Shown: positions 1 through 7,998 of the stretch, one piece after another
Numbering within the stretch: the first letter of the stretch is position 1
Layout: every line of letters begins with the position of its first letter
Source: Nocardia brasiliensis IFM 10847
Lineage (GTDB): Bacteria > Actinomycetota > Actinomycetes > Mycobacteriales > Mycobacteriaceae
Reading direction: 5' to 3'
NCBI RefSeq assembly: GCF_000710915.1
Contig: NZ_BAUA01000015.1
Span: 1 to 64,000 of the forward strand
Length of the DNA: 64,000 bases
Translations under genes and position numbers: made by a program
The notes under the pieces: model-generated
Seen by the model: only the letters and a program-made list of their open reading frames with translations
Databases searched by the model: none
Told to the model about the DNA's origin: nothing

Positions 1-96
1 TTCTGTTGTGTAACAGTTATGTGCTGTCAGTAGTTCTCTAAGGACATCCAGCCGGTCAATCAAGGCGAAGTGATTCAAACACATGGCGTCAAACAC
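1..96 (-). CDS. PIN-like toxin-type protein, N-terminal part only (cut by window edge)
   Basis: An open frame on the minus strand runs off the left end of the window. It starts at a GTG (96-94), or at an ATG four codons in (84-82). The visible 32 residues read VFDAMCLNHFALIDRLDVLR and on, with an early acidic residue in a hydrophobic strand (VFDA) followed by a leucine-rich helix, as at the start of PIN-like nuclease domains. It lies about 20 bp downstream of, and in the same direction as, the XRE-ImmA gene, the usual place for the partner in such two-gene modules. No strong ribosome binding site is visible, so the start is uncertain. The PIN assignment is inference from 32 residues; a different short protein cannot be excluded. 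Confidence 0.45.
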   Translation of the reverse strand, partial: MFDAMCLNHFALIDRLDVLRELLTAHNCYTTE

Positions 97-116
97 TAAG
101 CTGAAAGAGCGGTTTG

Positions 117-1208
117 TCACGGCTCAATCTCGCAATCCGGTTGATCGCCAAGGTCCTCCGCCTTTACTTGGCCATGCATCAGTTCTACTGCGCGAGCTGT
201 AGTGATGAGGTCCTCTTTCCACGCCTTCACCACTGCATGCGCAAAGCTCGGAGGTACCCTTACCTGTTCGAGGTCTGGCTGCGGTGCCCATCCGACAGCT
301 TCCATCAACTCTGCGCGCGTCGGTGGTTGCGCAGACCAGCGCCACACCTCGTCAGGGGAGATCAGTCCAGCGACTGACGCCTGACGTACGGCCAGGGACC
401 ATGACGTCCGATACGTTGCTGCCAGTTTGATGATGTAATCGCGTAGATGTATGGACTCGGGTGCGTATTTTATTGCGGCAACGGGCAGTAATAGTTCCGC
501 TGCGAATGATTCGATTACTTCTTCGCGTTCGCTGCGTGACGCGGCGACTCCGAGATCGCTTGAGTATTCGTCTCCGAGCACGAGATGTCCCAGCTCATGG
601 GCTGCTGTCGTTCGGCGGCGGCCTGGCTCCAGTTGTCCGCTGACGACAGCGACCGCCACATCGTCGTCAATGAGAGAAGCCCCCTCGCCTGGTAAATCGA
701 CAACCAAAACGAACTGACCAGCGCCTTCGCAAGTCTTCATGAGAGTTTCGATCGGTGAGTGCCCGAGCTGAAGTTCGTTGCGGGCCCATTGTGCAGCGTG
801 ACGACCGGCCTGGGCGTTCAGCGTTGCATTAGTGTAGGAAAGCAAGCGGGGAGGCTCGAGCACGCCGAGATCTATCAGCTGTCGTACATCTCTCAGCCAG
901 GCGGACAGCTTCGACAGCATTTGATAAGTTCGACGCGCGGTATCCGAGTTGGTATCATCCACCAGGTGAGCTCGTTGCGATACGACCTGCGGCTGTGGAT
1001 ATAGAAAATGGCTCAGAGGCACTCGGAGGGCGGACGCCAAACGGGTCAACTCTATCGCATTTATCTGGCGTGAGCCTGACTCGATTTTGGCGACTTTGCT
1101 ACGCTCCAGGCCGATCTGTTGCGCAAGGTCACCTTGCGACATGCCAGCAGCGAGTCGACTCTCGCGTACGCGATCGCCGATCTCGGCCCACTTAAAGTCC
1201 GCGCCCAT
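117..1208 (-). CDS. XRE-family regulator fused to ImmA/IrrE metallo-endopeptidase
   Basis: The 363-residue protein has an N-terminal Cro/C1 helix-turn-helix (about residues 10-66, with the typical MSQGDLAQQIGLERSKVAKIE segment split over two helices) and a C-terminal ImmA/IrrE zinc protease domain. The protease signature HELGH lies at residues 204-208, and a downstream glutamate in ESFAAELLLP (about 231-240) is the likely third zinc ligand. Such proteins act as antitoxin-like or damage-responsive repressors that cleave themselves or a partner. The gene is followed in the same direction by a truncated PIN-like frame and faces the receiver-like gene at 1.37 kb across about 160 bp. GC content is visibly lower than in the rest of the window, which suggests acquisition by transfer. 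Confidence 0.88.
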   Translation of the reverse strand: MGADFKWAEIGDRVRESRLAAGMSQGDLAQQIGLERSKVAKIESGSRQINAIELTRLASALRVPLSHFLYPQPQVVSQRAHLVDDTNSDTARRTYQMLSKLSAWLRDVRQLIDLGVLEPPRLLSYTNATLNAQAGRHAAQWARNELQLGHSPIETLMKTCEGAGQFVLVVDLPGEGASLIDDDVAVAVVSGQLEPGRRRTTAAHELGHLVLGDEYSSDLGVAASRSEREEVIESFAAELLLPVAAIKYAPESIHLRDYIIKLAATYRTSWSLAVRQASVAGLISPDEVWRWSAQPPTRAELMEAVGWAPQPDLEQVRVPPSFAHAVVKAWKEDLITTARAVELMHGQVKAEDLGDQPDCEIEP

Positions 1209-1367
1209 AGTGCGATTTTCGCACAGTCTCAGCCGCTTGCCATCACCTGGGGAGCAACTGAGAGGGCAACTAGTAACCCATCTGCACTATCGATGAGCAC
1301 GATTTAGCCTTAGACACGAAGATCTGAGCAAGATGTTGCTTACTGGGCTAGGGTCGGGCAATATTGA

Positions 1368-2093
1368 GTGATGGCTGGTGGTATGAGGATTCTTGTAGCG
1401 TCCCCTGCGGGGGAGGCCGTCGCACTGGCGCTGTCTCAGTTGGCGCCGGACGCGGCGGTGTTCGTGGCAACCGAGCCGAAATCTCTACACGAAGCGATCG
1501 CTGACACGGTTCGGTTCGATGTTGTCGTCAGTGATCTCGTATGGAACAACCCTGGTCTTGAGTTCGCTTTCGACGGCCTCGACGTGGTGAACATGCTTAT
1601 CGCGACTGACCGGCTGGCGCCGGTTGTAGTTGCCGCCCAGGGGGTCTCGCTAGAGGAAGAATTCCTGCAAGAAGCGGCGCGACACCCACAGGTCGTGGGG
1701 CTCTATCAGAAGTCGAACGGTGTACCTTCGTTGCTGAGTGCGGTTCGCGAAGCCGCGATTGGTCGCAGCATGCTGCAAGAACGCCCGGACGCCGACCCGC
1801 CGCCATTGTTCGAGTTGTTCCGAGGGCAACGTGGGGAAACTGCCGGCCGTCTTGCTGGTGCCATCGCAGCCGGTCGTGCCAGTGATGCGATTTCGCTCGC
1901 GCGGGCAGCTCAAGTAGGTGTCAACACGGCCAACAAGGTGGCCAGTACTTACTTGGGTCCGATAATCCGCCTTCGAGGTGAGCATGACCCAGATCTCTCA
2001 TTGACCTTAGCTACGGTATATCGCTGGTGTGGCCTGCACGCTAGGTATCTGGTGAGTTGGTGCCGTCGTCACGGACATGCCGACGTACTTTAG
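1368..2093 (+). CDS. Response-regulator-like orphan protein with putative C-terminal DNA-binding helix
   Basis: About 240 residues. The first 125 alternate hydrophobic strands and helices like a CheY receiver: MRILVAS, then FDVVVSDL with a candidate phospho-acceptor aspartate, then RLAPVVVAA. The C-terminal third contains ISLARAAQVGVNTANKVAS, which resembles a LuxR/GerE-type or sigma-region-4-type helix-turn-helix. No histidine kinase is adjacent. Three in-frame starts are possible (GTG 1368, ATG 1371, ATG 1383); the last begins directly at the receiver-like strand and may be the real one. It is divergent from the XRE-ImmA gene and shares its lower GC. I do not recognise a named family; the receiver reading is inference. 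Confidence 0.65.
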   Translation: MMAGGMRILVASPAGEAVALALSQLAPDAAVFVATEPKSLHEAIADTVRFDVVVSDLVWNNPGLEFAFDGLDVVNMLIATDRLAPVVVAAQGVSLEEEFLQEAARHPQVVGLYQKSNGVPSLLSAVREAAIGRSMLQERPDADPPPLFELFRGQRGETAGRLAGAIAAGRASDAISLARAAQVGVNTANKVASTYLGPIIRLRGEHDPDLSLTLATVYRWCGLHARYLVSWCRRHGHADVL

Positions 2094-2162
2094 CTCGGCT
2101 GATCGCGTTGGCTCGAGGTGATAAGAGGTCACGTTGATGCCTGGACAGTAGGGTGAGTCGGG

Positions 2163-2678
2163 TTGTACTCCGTAGCCTGCTTTGCCTTGCTGGCAGGGAA
2201 GTTCGCACTCTCGCTGGTGTTGTGGCTCATCGCGGTCGGAGTGTTGATCGCCAATGCAGTTCCGACGTTTACAGGGAAGCGGCGTTCGGTGATCGACCGG
2301 CTTTGCGGCACTGCGGTGGTGCGGGCGGGTCTGTATCGGCGATCGTGGGAGACGGCCCGGGACAGTGCGGCTGTGCAGCGCGGGATGCGTAGTGCGCGAA
2401 CAGGTTTGGATAAGGCGCAGGGGGCCGCTGCTACGGCCAAGGATAGTGCGGCTCGGCTTGCCGAGGACGAGCGCGTCCGGCAGGTGCGGGAATCCGAACA
2501 GGCGCAGCGGGTGGTGGCGCTGGGTCAGCAGGCCGGTCGTCGCACCGGTGCGGCGGTGCGGCAGGTGATCGCGTCGGATCGGGGGCAGCAGGCGCAGCGG
2601 GTGGCGAAGTTGGCCGGAGGTGCGCTGCGTAATGCTTATGACAAGCGGCGCGGCGGCGGTGATCCCGGAACCACGTAA
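2163..2678 (+). CDS. Hypothetical membrane-anchored protein with Ala/Arg/Gln-rich helical tail
   Basis: About 171 residues if the TTG at the start of the frame is used; no clearer start is visible and the true one may differ. Residues 5-33 form one or two hydrophobic segments (FALLAGKFALSLVLWLIAVG). The rest is a long, charged, alanine-, arginine- and glutamine-rich stretch (about 60-165) expected to be helical or coiled-coil, with repeated QQAxRxxGAAVRQV-like and QAQRVxxLxxxA segments, and a disordered C terminus. It is likely an inner-membrane protein with a cytoplasmic tail. No family is recognised. It follows the receiver-like gene after about 70 bp in the same direction, so co-transcription is possible. 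Confidence 0.5.
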   Translation: MYSVACFALLAGKFALSLVLWLIAVGVLIANAVPTFTGKRRSVIDRLCGTAVVRAGLYRRSWETARDSAAVQRGMRSARTGLDKAQGAAATAKDSAARLAEDERVRQVRESEQAQRVVALGQQAGRRTGAAVRQVIASDRGQQAQRVAKLAGGALRNAYDKRRGGGDPGTT

Positions 2679-2710
2679 CATGTCCGCTCGTGGGCGGGTG
2701 GATGACCAGA

Positions 2711-3703
2711 CTAGGTCCCAATCGCCCTCCACCGCTGCGCAAGCCGCTGACACGCTGCGACCAACTCCGGCGGCTCCACCTCGCTGAGTTCGGTGTCGAA
2801 GGTGGCGAGGATGCCGGCGATACCTGCCCAGGACCATGCGCCGAGGGTGAGGCGGCAGTGGCGGGGGTCGAGGTGTTCGACGACGGAACCGCCCGGCGCC
2901 CAACGGGCTACGGTTTCGGCGGGCAGGTCGAGGCGCGCGGATCCGAGGCATTCCCAGGTGGCGGGGGTGTCGCCGCGGTTGTGGCTGGTCATGACGAAGT
3001 GGGCGACGTCGTTGCCGGGGAGCTCTCTGGGGGTGAAGGAGAGGCCGGGGGGTGTGCGCAGGTGGAGTCGGTCGACGCGGTGTACGCGCCAGGTGCTGTC
3101 GGCGGGGTGGTAGGCGACGAGGTACCACCGGCCGGCCCAGACCACGAGATGATGTGGCTCGATACGACGCGGGGGCGTGAAGTCTCGGTCGCGGGGGTGC
3201 GGGCGCGAGCCGTCGGGGCGTAGCGCTTCGACGACCAGCAGGTGGTGTGTGCGAACCGCGCTGCCGACGACTTTCAGCGCATCAGCGGCGATGGGCGGGG
3301 CCGGAAATTCCCAATAGTTCTGAAGTCTGGTGAGTTTCAGCGACTCCATCGCGGTGCGCAGGCGGTTGGGCATCACCTGTTCGAGTGTCTTCAGTGCCCG
3401 AGCGGCGTCGGCACCGAGGCCGAAAACCGTGCTCGGCGCGGTCTGTAGCGCGACCGCGACGGCCAAGGCCTGCTCGTCGTCGAACAGTAGCGGCGGCAAC
3501 GTGTGGCCGCTGCCCAATTCGTAGCCGCCCGCGGGACCGCGCACGGTCGTGATCGGGTAGTCGAGTGATCGGAGGGTTTCGATATCGCGCCGGACGGTGC
3601 GTGCGCTGACGTCGAGTTGCGCGACCAGTTCGTCCAGCGACCACCGGCGGCGGGCCGCGAGCAGGGACAGCAGGCGCAGTGCGCGCCGGGAGGTATCGGC
3701 CAC
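2711..3703 (-). CDS. WYL-domain transcriptional regulator (DeoR-type HTH)
   Basis: 330 residues from the GTG at 3703; the open frame extends far upstream but homology-like sequence begins here. An N-terminal winged helix (ALRLLSLLAARRRWSLDELV..LDVSARTVRRDIETLR, about 7-50) is followed by a WYL sensor domain (about 130-220, with VVWAGRWYLVAYHPADSTWR carrying the W-Y-L core) and a WCX C-terminal region ending in ACQRLAQRWRAIG. WYL proteins usually sense small ligands or nucleic acid and repress or activate the neighbouring gene. It is divergent from the FAD monooxygenase with 87 bp between, which makes that gene its likely target. Confidence 0.88.
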   Translation of the reverse strand: MADTSRRALRLLSLLAARRRWSLDELVAQLDVSARTVRRDIETLRSLDYPITTVRGPAGGYELGSGHTLPPLLFDDEQALAVAVALQTAPSTVFGLGADAARALKTLEQVMPNRLRTAMESLKLTRLQNYWEFPAPPIAADALKVVGSAVRTHHLLVVEALRPDGSRPHPRDRDFTPPRRIEPHHLVVWAGRWYLVAYHPADSTWRVHRVDRLHLRTPPGLSFTPRELPGNDVAHFVMTSHNRGDTPATWECLGSARLDLPAETVARWAPGGSVVEHLDPRHCRLTLGAWSWAGIAGILATFDTELSEVEPPELVAACQRLAQRWRAIGT

Positions 3704-3714
3704 CGCACCATTGT

Positions 3715-3737
3715 GGCCACTCGATGGCCGGTACCGG
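3715..3737. promoter_or_regulatory. Inverted repeats between WYL regulator and monooxygenase
   Basis: The 87-bp divergent gap holds GGCCA-N5-TGGCC (3715-3729) directly abutting the palindrome CCGGTACCGG (3728-3737). Position between regulator and target makes these candidate operator half-sites. The assignment is inference. Confidence 0.35.
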
Positions 3738-3790
3738 TGAGATCGTCGGTTCCGAGGTTGCCCGGCAGCAGGTAGAGGAGCGGAAACAGG

Positions 3791-5035
3791 ATGCGCATCA
3801 TCGTCGTGGGCGGCGGGATCGGTGGGTTGGCGCTGGCCGCCGGTCTGCGGAGGAATGGGTTCGAAGTGGTTGTCTACGAACGGGATACCGATGTGGCGGC
3901 GACCGGCGGCTATCACATCACGCTGGACGGCAGGGCGCAGGCGGCGCTGCGCGGCTTGGTCGCGCCGGAGGTCTTCGAGCGCGTGCTGGCGTCGGCTTCG
4001 GCGCTGCGGCTGCGCGAACGAGACGCGATGTGGGACCGGCGTGGGCGGTTGCTCGGCCACGGCCGGGATCTCGGCGACGACCCGAGCGTGGACATCGACC
4101 GCATCACCTTGCGGACGGTACTGGCCGACGCGGTCGGCGCGGACCTGCGGCTGGGCCGATCCGTCACCGGGGTCGGTCTCGGTGCGGACGGCAGACCGCT
4201 GGCGAATTTCGCCGACGAGCCGCCGGTCGCGGGCGACCTGCTGGTCGGTGCGGACGGCGCGCACTCGCTGGTGGCCGGCCGGCTCGCCGGTCGCCCCACG
4301 AACTCGCCAGCCGGTGTCATCGGCTTTTCCGGACGGACCTCGGTAGCTGACCTCGGTGCCGCTGAACAGCTCCGGCTCGGACCGCGCTCCGGGCTGGCGG
4401 TGGGGCCGCGCGGTTCGGCGCTCTACGTCGGCTATCTCGATCCGGTGGGCAATGCCGTACTAGACGCTTCAGAGCTTCGGGCCGCGATCACGACGGGGCC
4501 GACCTACATCTGGGGAGCGATGTTTCCCGAGTCGGCGGCCACCGACTCGATCCGGAACGCGCGTGGTGTCGCGGTGCGGACCGCGCTGCTGGACCGGTTC
4601 CGGCGCCACGGGTGGTGTGAGCGGACGCTCGAGGTCGTGGCCCGTGCTGATCCGGATAGTGTCGCCGCGTTCCGGTTCAACGCGGCGTCGACGCGGGCGC
4701 GGGACCTCGCGCCGTGGCCGGCCGGGCCGATCACGGCGCTCGGCGACGCCGTGCACGCGACGCCGCCGACAGCCGGGATGGGTGCCGGAGCGGCCATTCG
4801 CGATGCCGCGAGCCTGGTCGAGCAACTCGGTGCGGTTGCCGCCGGGACTGTGCACCTGGCTGTGGCGGTCAGCGATTTCGAGGCGGGCATGCGGCTGCGC
4901 GGCAGCGAAGTACTGATCATGGCGATGAAAACGGTGCGGTGGATCTTGGCCACCGACACCCGGCTGGGCGCGGCCGTCACGGTGGCGGGCGGGCCGGTGC
5001 TGGCGGCCGCCAACCGACTTCGCCCGCGCCGCTGA
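3791..5035 (+). CDS. FAD-dependent aromatic-ring monooxygenase family protein
   Basis: 414 residues. The N terminus is a Rossmann FAD-binding fold, MRIIVVGGGIGGLALAAGL, with the E of VVYERD closing the dinucleotide fold. The second FAD motif, GDAVHATPP followed by GMGAGAAIRDA, lies near residue 318. The DG motif of the family is LVGADGAHS (about 151-159). These class A flavoprotein monooxygenases hydroxylate aromatic or polyketide substrates using NAD(P)H; the substrate cannot be read from sequence. The start has a plausible GGAAACAGG ribosome site. It faces the WYL regulator, and the esterase gene follows after about 100 bp. Confidence 0.88.
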   Translation: MRIIVVGGGIGGLALAAGLRRNGFEVVVYERDTDVAATGGYHITLDGRAQAALRGLVAPEVFERVLASASALRLRERDAMWDRRGRLLGHGRDLGDDPSVDIDRITLRTVLADAVGADLRLGRSVTGVGLGADGRPLANFADEPPVAGDLLVGADGAHSLVAGRLAGRPTNSPAGVIGFSGRTSVADLGAAEQLRLGPRSGLAVGPRGSALYVGYLDPVGNAVLDASELRAAITTGPTYIWGAMFPESAATDSIRNARGVAVRTALLDRFRRHGWCERTLEVVARADPDSVAAFRFNAASTRARDLAPWPAGPITALGDAVHATPPTAGMGAGAAIRDAASLVEQLGAVAAGTVHLAVAVSDFEAGMRLRGSEVLIMAMKTVRWILATDTRLGAAVTVAGGPVLAAANRLRPRR

Positions 5036-5136
5036 AGTGGCGTACTGCCACTGGTTTCCGCGTTGCGGTGTGCTCGTGCGGCGGCGGCAGTACGGTTCTG
5101 ATCGGAAGTAACGCAGGTATTCCATTGGGAGGTCGA

Positions 5137-6165
5137 ATGCTGCCGTGGTCCACTGAGCTGGCCGGACGAATCGATGAATCGGTGATCAACAGCACTGTGT
5201 TGCAAGGGAATCCGCTGGGTGACCCGCATGAGCGGCCGGTGCTGGTCTATCTGCCACCGGGTTACGACGACGAGCCGCAGCGGCGTTATCCAGCGGTCTA
5301 TGTGATCCAGGGTTATACGGGAGACGTCACCATGTGGCGCAACCGGCAGCCGTTCCGGCGGCCGTTCCCGGAGACGGCCGACCGGGTGTTCGCCGACGGC
5401 GCGGCGCCACCGGCCATCGTGGTGTTCGTCGACGCCTGGACCGCTTACGGCGGTAGCCAATTCGTCGACTCGCCCGGCACCGGCAAGTACCACACCTACC
5501 TGTGCGACGAAGTGGTGCCGTGGGTCGACGCCCACTATCGGACCTTGCCGAGCGCGGCGCATCGGGCCATCACGGGCAAGTCGAGCGGTGGCTTCGGCGC
5601 GATGATCACGCCGATGCTGCGGCCGGATCTGTTCGGCGCGTTGGCCACCCATGCCGGCGACGCGCTCTACGAGTTCTGCTATATCCCGGAGTTCGCCAAG
5701 GCGGTGCGGCATCTGCGCGCCTATGACGGGGACATCCAACGCTGGTGGGACGACTTCCGGTCCCGCGTCGCCTTCACCAAACCGGAGGACGACGACCTGC
5801 TCGGCTTGCTGGGTGTGTCGGCCTGCTTCTCCGCGCGCGAAGACGGCACGGTGGATCTGCCTTTCGATCCGGTGACGGGGGTGCTCGACGCCGCGGCGTG
5901 GGAGCGTTGGCTGGACTGGGATCCCGTCCGCATGGTCCCGAAATACGCTGAGGCCCTGCGGGGTCTGCGTGGGATCTGGATCGATGGCGGCACCAGGGAC
6001 GAGTGGTACCTCGACATCGGCGGGCAGGCGTTCCGCGCCGCGTTGCTCGCCGCCGACGTGCCCGCGGACATCATCCAGTTCGAGCTGTTCGACGCGGGGC
6101 ACGGCGGGATCGACTACCGCTACCCCCTCTCGCTCGCCTGGTTGTGCCACCGGATCGCTCCGTAA
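5137..6165 (+). CDS. Enterochelin-esterase-like alpha/beta hydrolase
   Basis: 342 residues starting at ATG 5137, preceded by GGGAGG; the frame extends further upstream without family-like sequence. It has the putative-esterase fold of the D/S-formylglutathione hydrolase group: PVLVYLPPGYDD near residue 30, the nucleophile elbow G-K-S149-S-G, and a C-terminal FDAGHGGIDY providing the probable catalytic His. Members cleave esters of small molecules or act as mycolyl/acyl esterases. No signal peptide is visible, so it is probably cytosolic. It lies just downstream of the monooxygenase and may act on the same compound; that link is inference. Confidence 0.85.
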   Translation: MLPWSTELAGRIDESVINSTVLQGNPLGDPHERPVLVYLPPGYDDEPQRRYPAVYVIQGYTGDVTMWRNRQPFRRPFPETADRVFADGAAPPAIVVFVDAWTAYGGSQFVDSPGTGKYHTYLCDEVVPWVDAHYRTLPSAAHRAITGKSSGGFGAMITPMLRPDLFGALATHAGDALYEFCYIPEFAKAVRHLRAYDGDIQRWWDDFRSRVAFTKPEDDDLLGLLGVSACFSAREDGTVDLPFDPVTGVLDAAAWERWLDWDPVRMVPKYAEALRGLRGIWIDGGTRDEWYLDIGGQAFRAALLAADVPADIIQFELFDAGHGGIDYRYPLSLAWLCHRIAP

Positions 6166-6196
6166 GGGTCGGCTGAACGGCTGATACCGAGGTGCG

Positions 6197-6382
6197 GTGA
6201 CGGTTGCCACCATGGACGTGGGAACAGTCACCGCACGATCGGAGCCTGCGATGAAAGCCGAACTGCCACAAGCGTTCGGCAGTAGCGGTGCTTGGCCGTA
6301 CCCGGCGTGGCCGTGGTGGGTCGCTCCCGCGTTCGGTGTGCTCGGCTACTTCGGCCTGGCTGCGATGAGAGCGAGGTCGTAG
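6197..6382 (+). CDS. Small Trp/Pro-rich hypothetical protein
   Basis: Up to 61 residues; an internal ATG at 6251 preceded by GGAGC would give 44. The C-terminal half, WPYPAWPWWVAPAFGVLGYFGLAA, is one hydrophobic segment, suggesting a tiny single-pass membrane protein. No family is recognised, and the frame could be spurious. Confidence 0.28.
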   Translation: MTVATMDVGTVTARSEPAMKAELPQAFGSSGAWPYPAWPWWVAPAFGVLGYFGLAAMRARS

Positions 6383-6435
6383 CGGCCGGCCTGCATGGAT
6401 TGCTCTGGGGGGCAAAGCGATGCTTATTCTTGGCC

Positions 6436-7341
6436 ATGTTCGACTCACGGCACATTCGGGTTTTCGACGAGGTCGTACGGACCGGTTCATTCGCTGCGGC
6501 GGCGCGGCATCTCGGTTACACGCAGCCCGCGATCAGCCAGCAGATGAAGGCGCTCGAACGCTCGGTGGGCACGCCGCTGTTCGTCCGGGTCGGGCGGGGT
6601 TTGCGGCTGACCGACGCGGGCGAGATCCTGGCCAGGCACGCGGCCGGGATTCTCGGCACGATCTCGGCGGCGCAGCAGCAGATGACGGCGATCACCCGGC
6701 TCAAGTCCGGGCGAGTCCGGGTCTGTGCGTTCCCCAGTGCGTGCGCGACGCTCGTTCCGTCGGCGGTGGCCTCGATCAAATCGCGGCATCCGGGCATCCG
6801 GATCGAGATGTTCGATGCGGAGCCGCCCGAATCGGTGGAGGCGTTGCGGCGCGGCGACTGCGATATCACCCTCGCGTTCACCTATGACGCGGGTGAACAG
6901 CCGGAATTCGATGACCTGTACAAGGTTTCGCTGCTCGACGACCCGCTGATCGTGCTGCTGCCGCGCGGGCACGCGCTGGCCCGGCGTCGCACGGTCGAGC
7001 TGGCGCAGCTGGCCGAAGAACGCTGGATCGCGGGATGTGTGCGCTGCCGAAGCCATTTCATCGAATCGTGTGCGACCGCGGGTTTCGAACCGCACATCGA
7101 TTTCACCACCGACGACAATCTCGCGGTGCAGAGCCTGGTGGCGGAGGGCACGGGGGTCGCGGTGATGCCGAGCATGGTGCAGTCGTTCATCCGGCATCCG
7201 AAGGTGATCAGCCGCCCGGTGATTCCCGCGGACTCGCGCACCGTGGCGGCGTACACGCTGTCCGGTCATCAGAAGATCCCGGTCACTCAGCTGATGATGG
7301 AAGCCATCCAGTGTGCCGCCAACGCGATGACTCTGACATGA
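6436..7341 (+). CDS. LysR-family transcriptional regulator
   Basis: 301 residues beginning MFDSRHIRVFDEVVRTGSF; the longer open frame upstream lacks family sequence. The winged helix (residues about 3-62) carries the LysR signature AAARHLGYTQPAISQQMKALE, followed by a linker helix and a periplasmic-binding-protein-like effector domain (about 90-295). It lies upstream of, and in the same direction as, the cupin and aminotransferase genes, which begin about 100 bp later, so it is the likely co-inducer-dependent regulator of that pair. The effector is unknown; an amino acid such as cysteine would fit the downstream enzymes. Confidence 0.9.
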   Translation: MFDSRHIRVFDEVVRTGSFAAAARHLGYTQPAISQQMKALERSVGTPLFVRVGRGLRLTDAGEILARHAAGILGTISAAQQQMTAITRLKSGRVRVCAFPSACATLVPSAVASIKSRHPGIRIEMFDAEPPESVEALRRGDCDITLAFTYDAGEQPEFDDLYKVSLLDDPLIVLLPRGHALARRRTVELAQLAEERWIAGCVRCRSHFIESCATAGFEPHIDFTTDDNLAVQSLVAEGTGVAVMPSMVQSFIRHPKVISRPVIPADSRTVAAYTLSGHQKIPVTQLMMEAIQCAANAMTLT

Positions 7342-7443
7342 AACCTGTTGTGTGCGGCCCTGTTCCATCCATAAGTGATCCTTTGGTATCGGCAAAATTG
7401 TCTAAGTGGACCGCACCGGTCCGCCGGTCGCATCCTGGTCCGT

Positions 7444-7998
7444 ATGACGACCAGCACAGCCGCACCCAGCACGCCACAGCTCGCCGATCTCGTCTGCGCG
7501 GTAAGGGAAGTCGTGCTGCTCGAACGCCCACCCGCCGAGGCGGCCCGGCTCGTCGCCGAACGGCTCGAGCCCTTCTTGCGGCAGCCGGGTCTGCTGCCCG
7601 AGCAGTACTGTGAGGGTGATCCCCAGCGGTACCGGCAGCACCTGGTGCACACCGAGGACGACGGCAGCTTCTCCGTGGTGGCCATCGTCTGGCGGCCGGG
7701 ACAGCAGACCCCGATCCATGATCACGTGGCCTGGTGCGTCGCAGGCGTTTACGAGGGCACCGAGACCGAACAGCGGTACGAGCTGCGCGGTGCGGGACCG
7801 AGCGCACGGCTGGTAGTGGTGGCCGATGCGACCAATGCGGCAGGCACGGCGGTGGGTTTCGCGCCGCCCGGAGATATCCATCTGGTACGCAATACCGGTA
7901 CGACAACGGTGATTTCGATCCACATCTACGGCGCGCACATCGGCAAACTCGGCACCAGCGTGCGCCGGGAATACCGACTGCCCATCGCGGACGCCTGA
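7444..7998 (+). CDS. Cysteine-dioxygenase-like cupin metalloenzyme
   Basis: 184 residues. The double-stranded beta-helix has the iron-ligand pattern of the cysteine dioxygenase type I superfamily: H92 and H94 in PIHDHVAWC and H146 in PPGDIHLVRN. Cysteine dioxygenases oxidise L-cysteine to cysteine sulfinate with O2 in the cytosol; related family members act on other thiols such as 3-mercaptopropionate. Its TGA stop overlaps the ATG of the aminotransferase (TGATG), so the two are translationally coupled and probably act in sequence. The start follows GGTCCGT without a strong ribosome site; ATG 7444 is chosen because conserved sequence begins shortly after. Confidence 0.78.
   Translation: MTTSTAAPSTPQLADLVCAVREVVLLERPPAEAARLVAERLEPFLRQPGLLPEQYCEGDPQRYRQHLVHTEDDGSFSVVAIVWRPGQQTPIHDHVAWCVAGVYEGTETEQRYELRGAGPSARLVVVADATNAAGTAVGFAPPGDIHLVRNTGTTTVISIHIYGAHIGKLGTSVRREYRLPIADA

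Noticed and set aside
2007..3128. Long minus-strand frame, Arg/Pro-rich
   Set aside because: Overlaps two better genes, has typical antisense composition for GC-rich DNA, and shows no family sequence.
4504..6231. 575-codon minus-strand frame opposite the monooxygenase and esterase
   Set aside because: Mirror frame of two well-supported genes; low-complexity composition.
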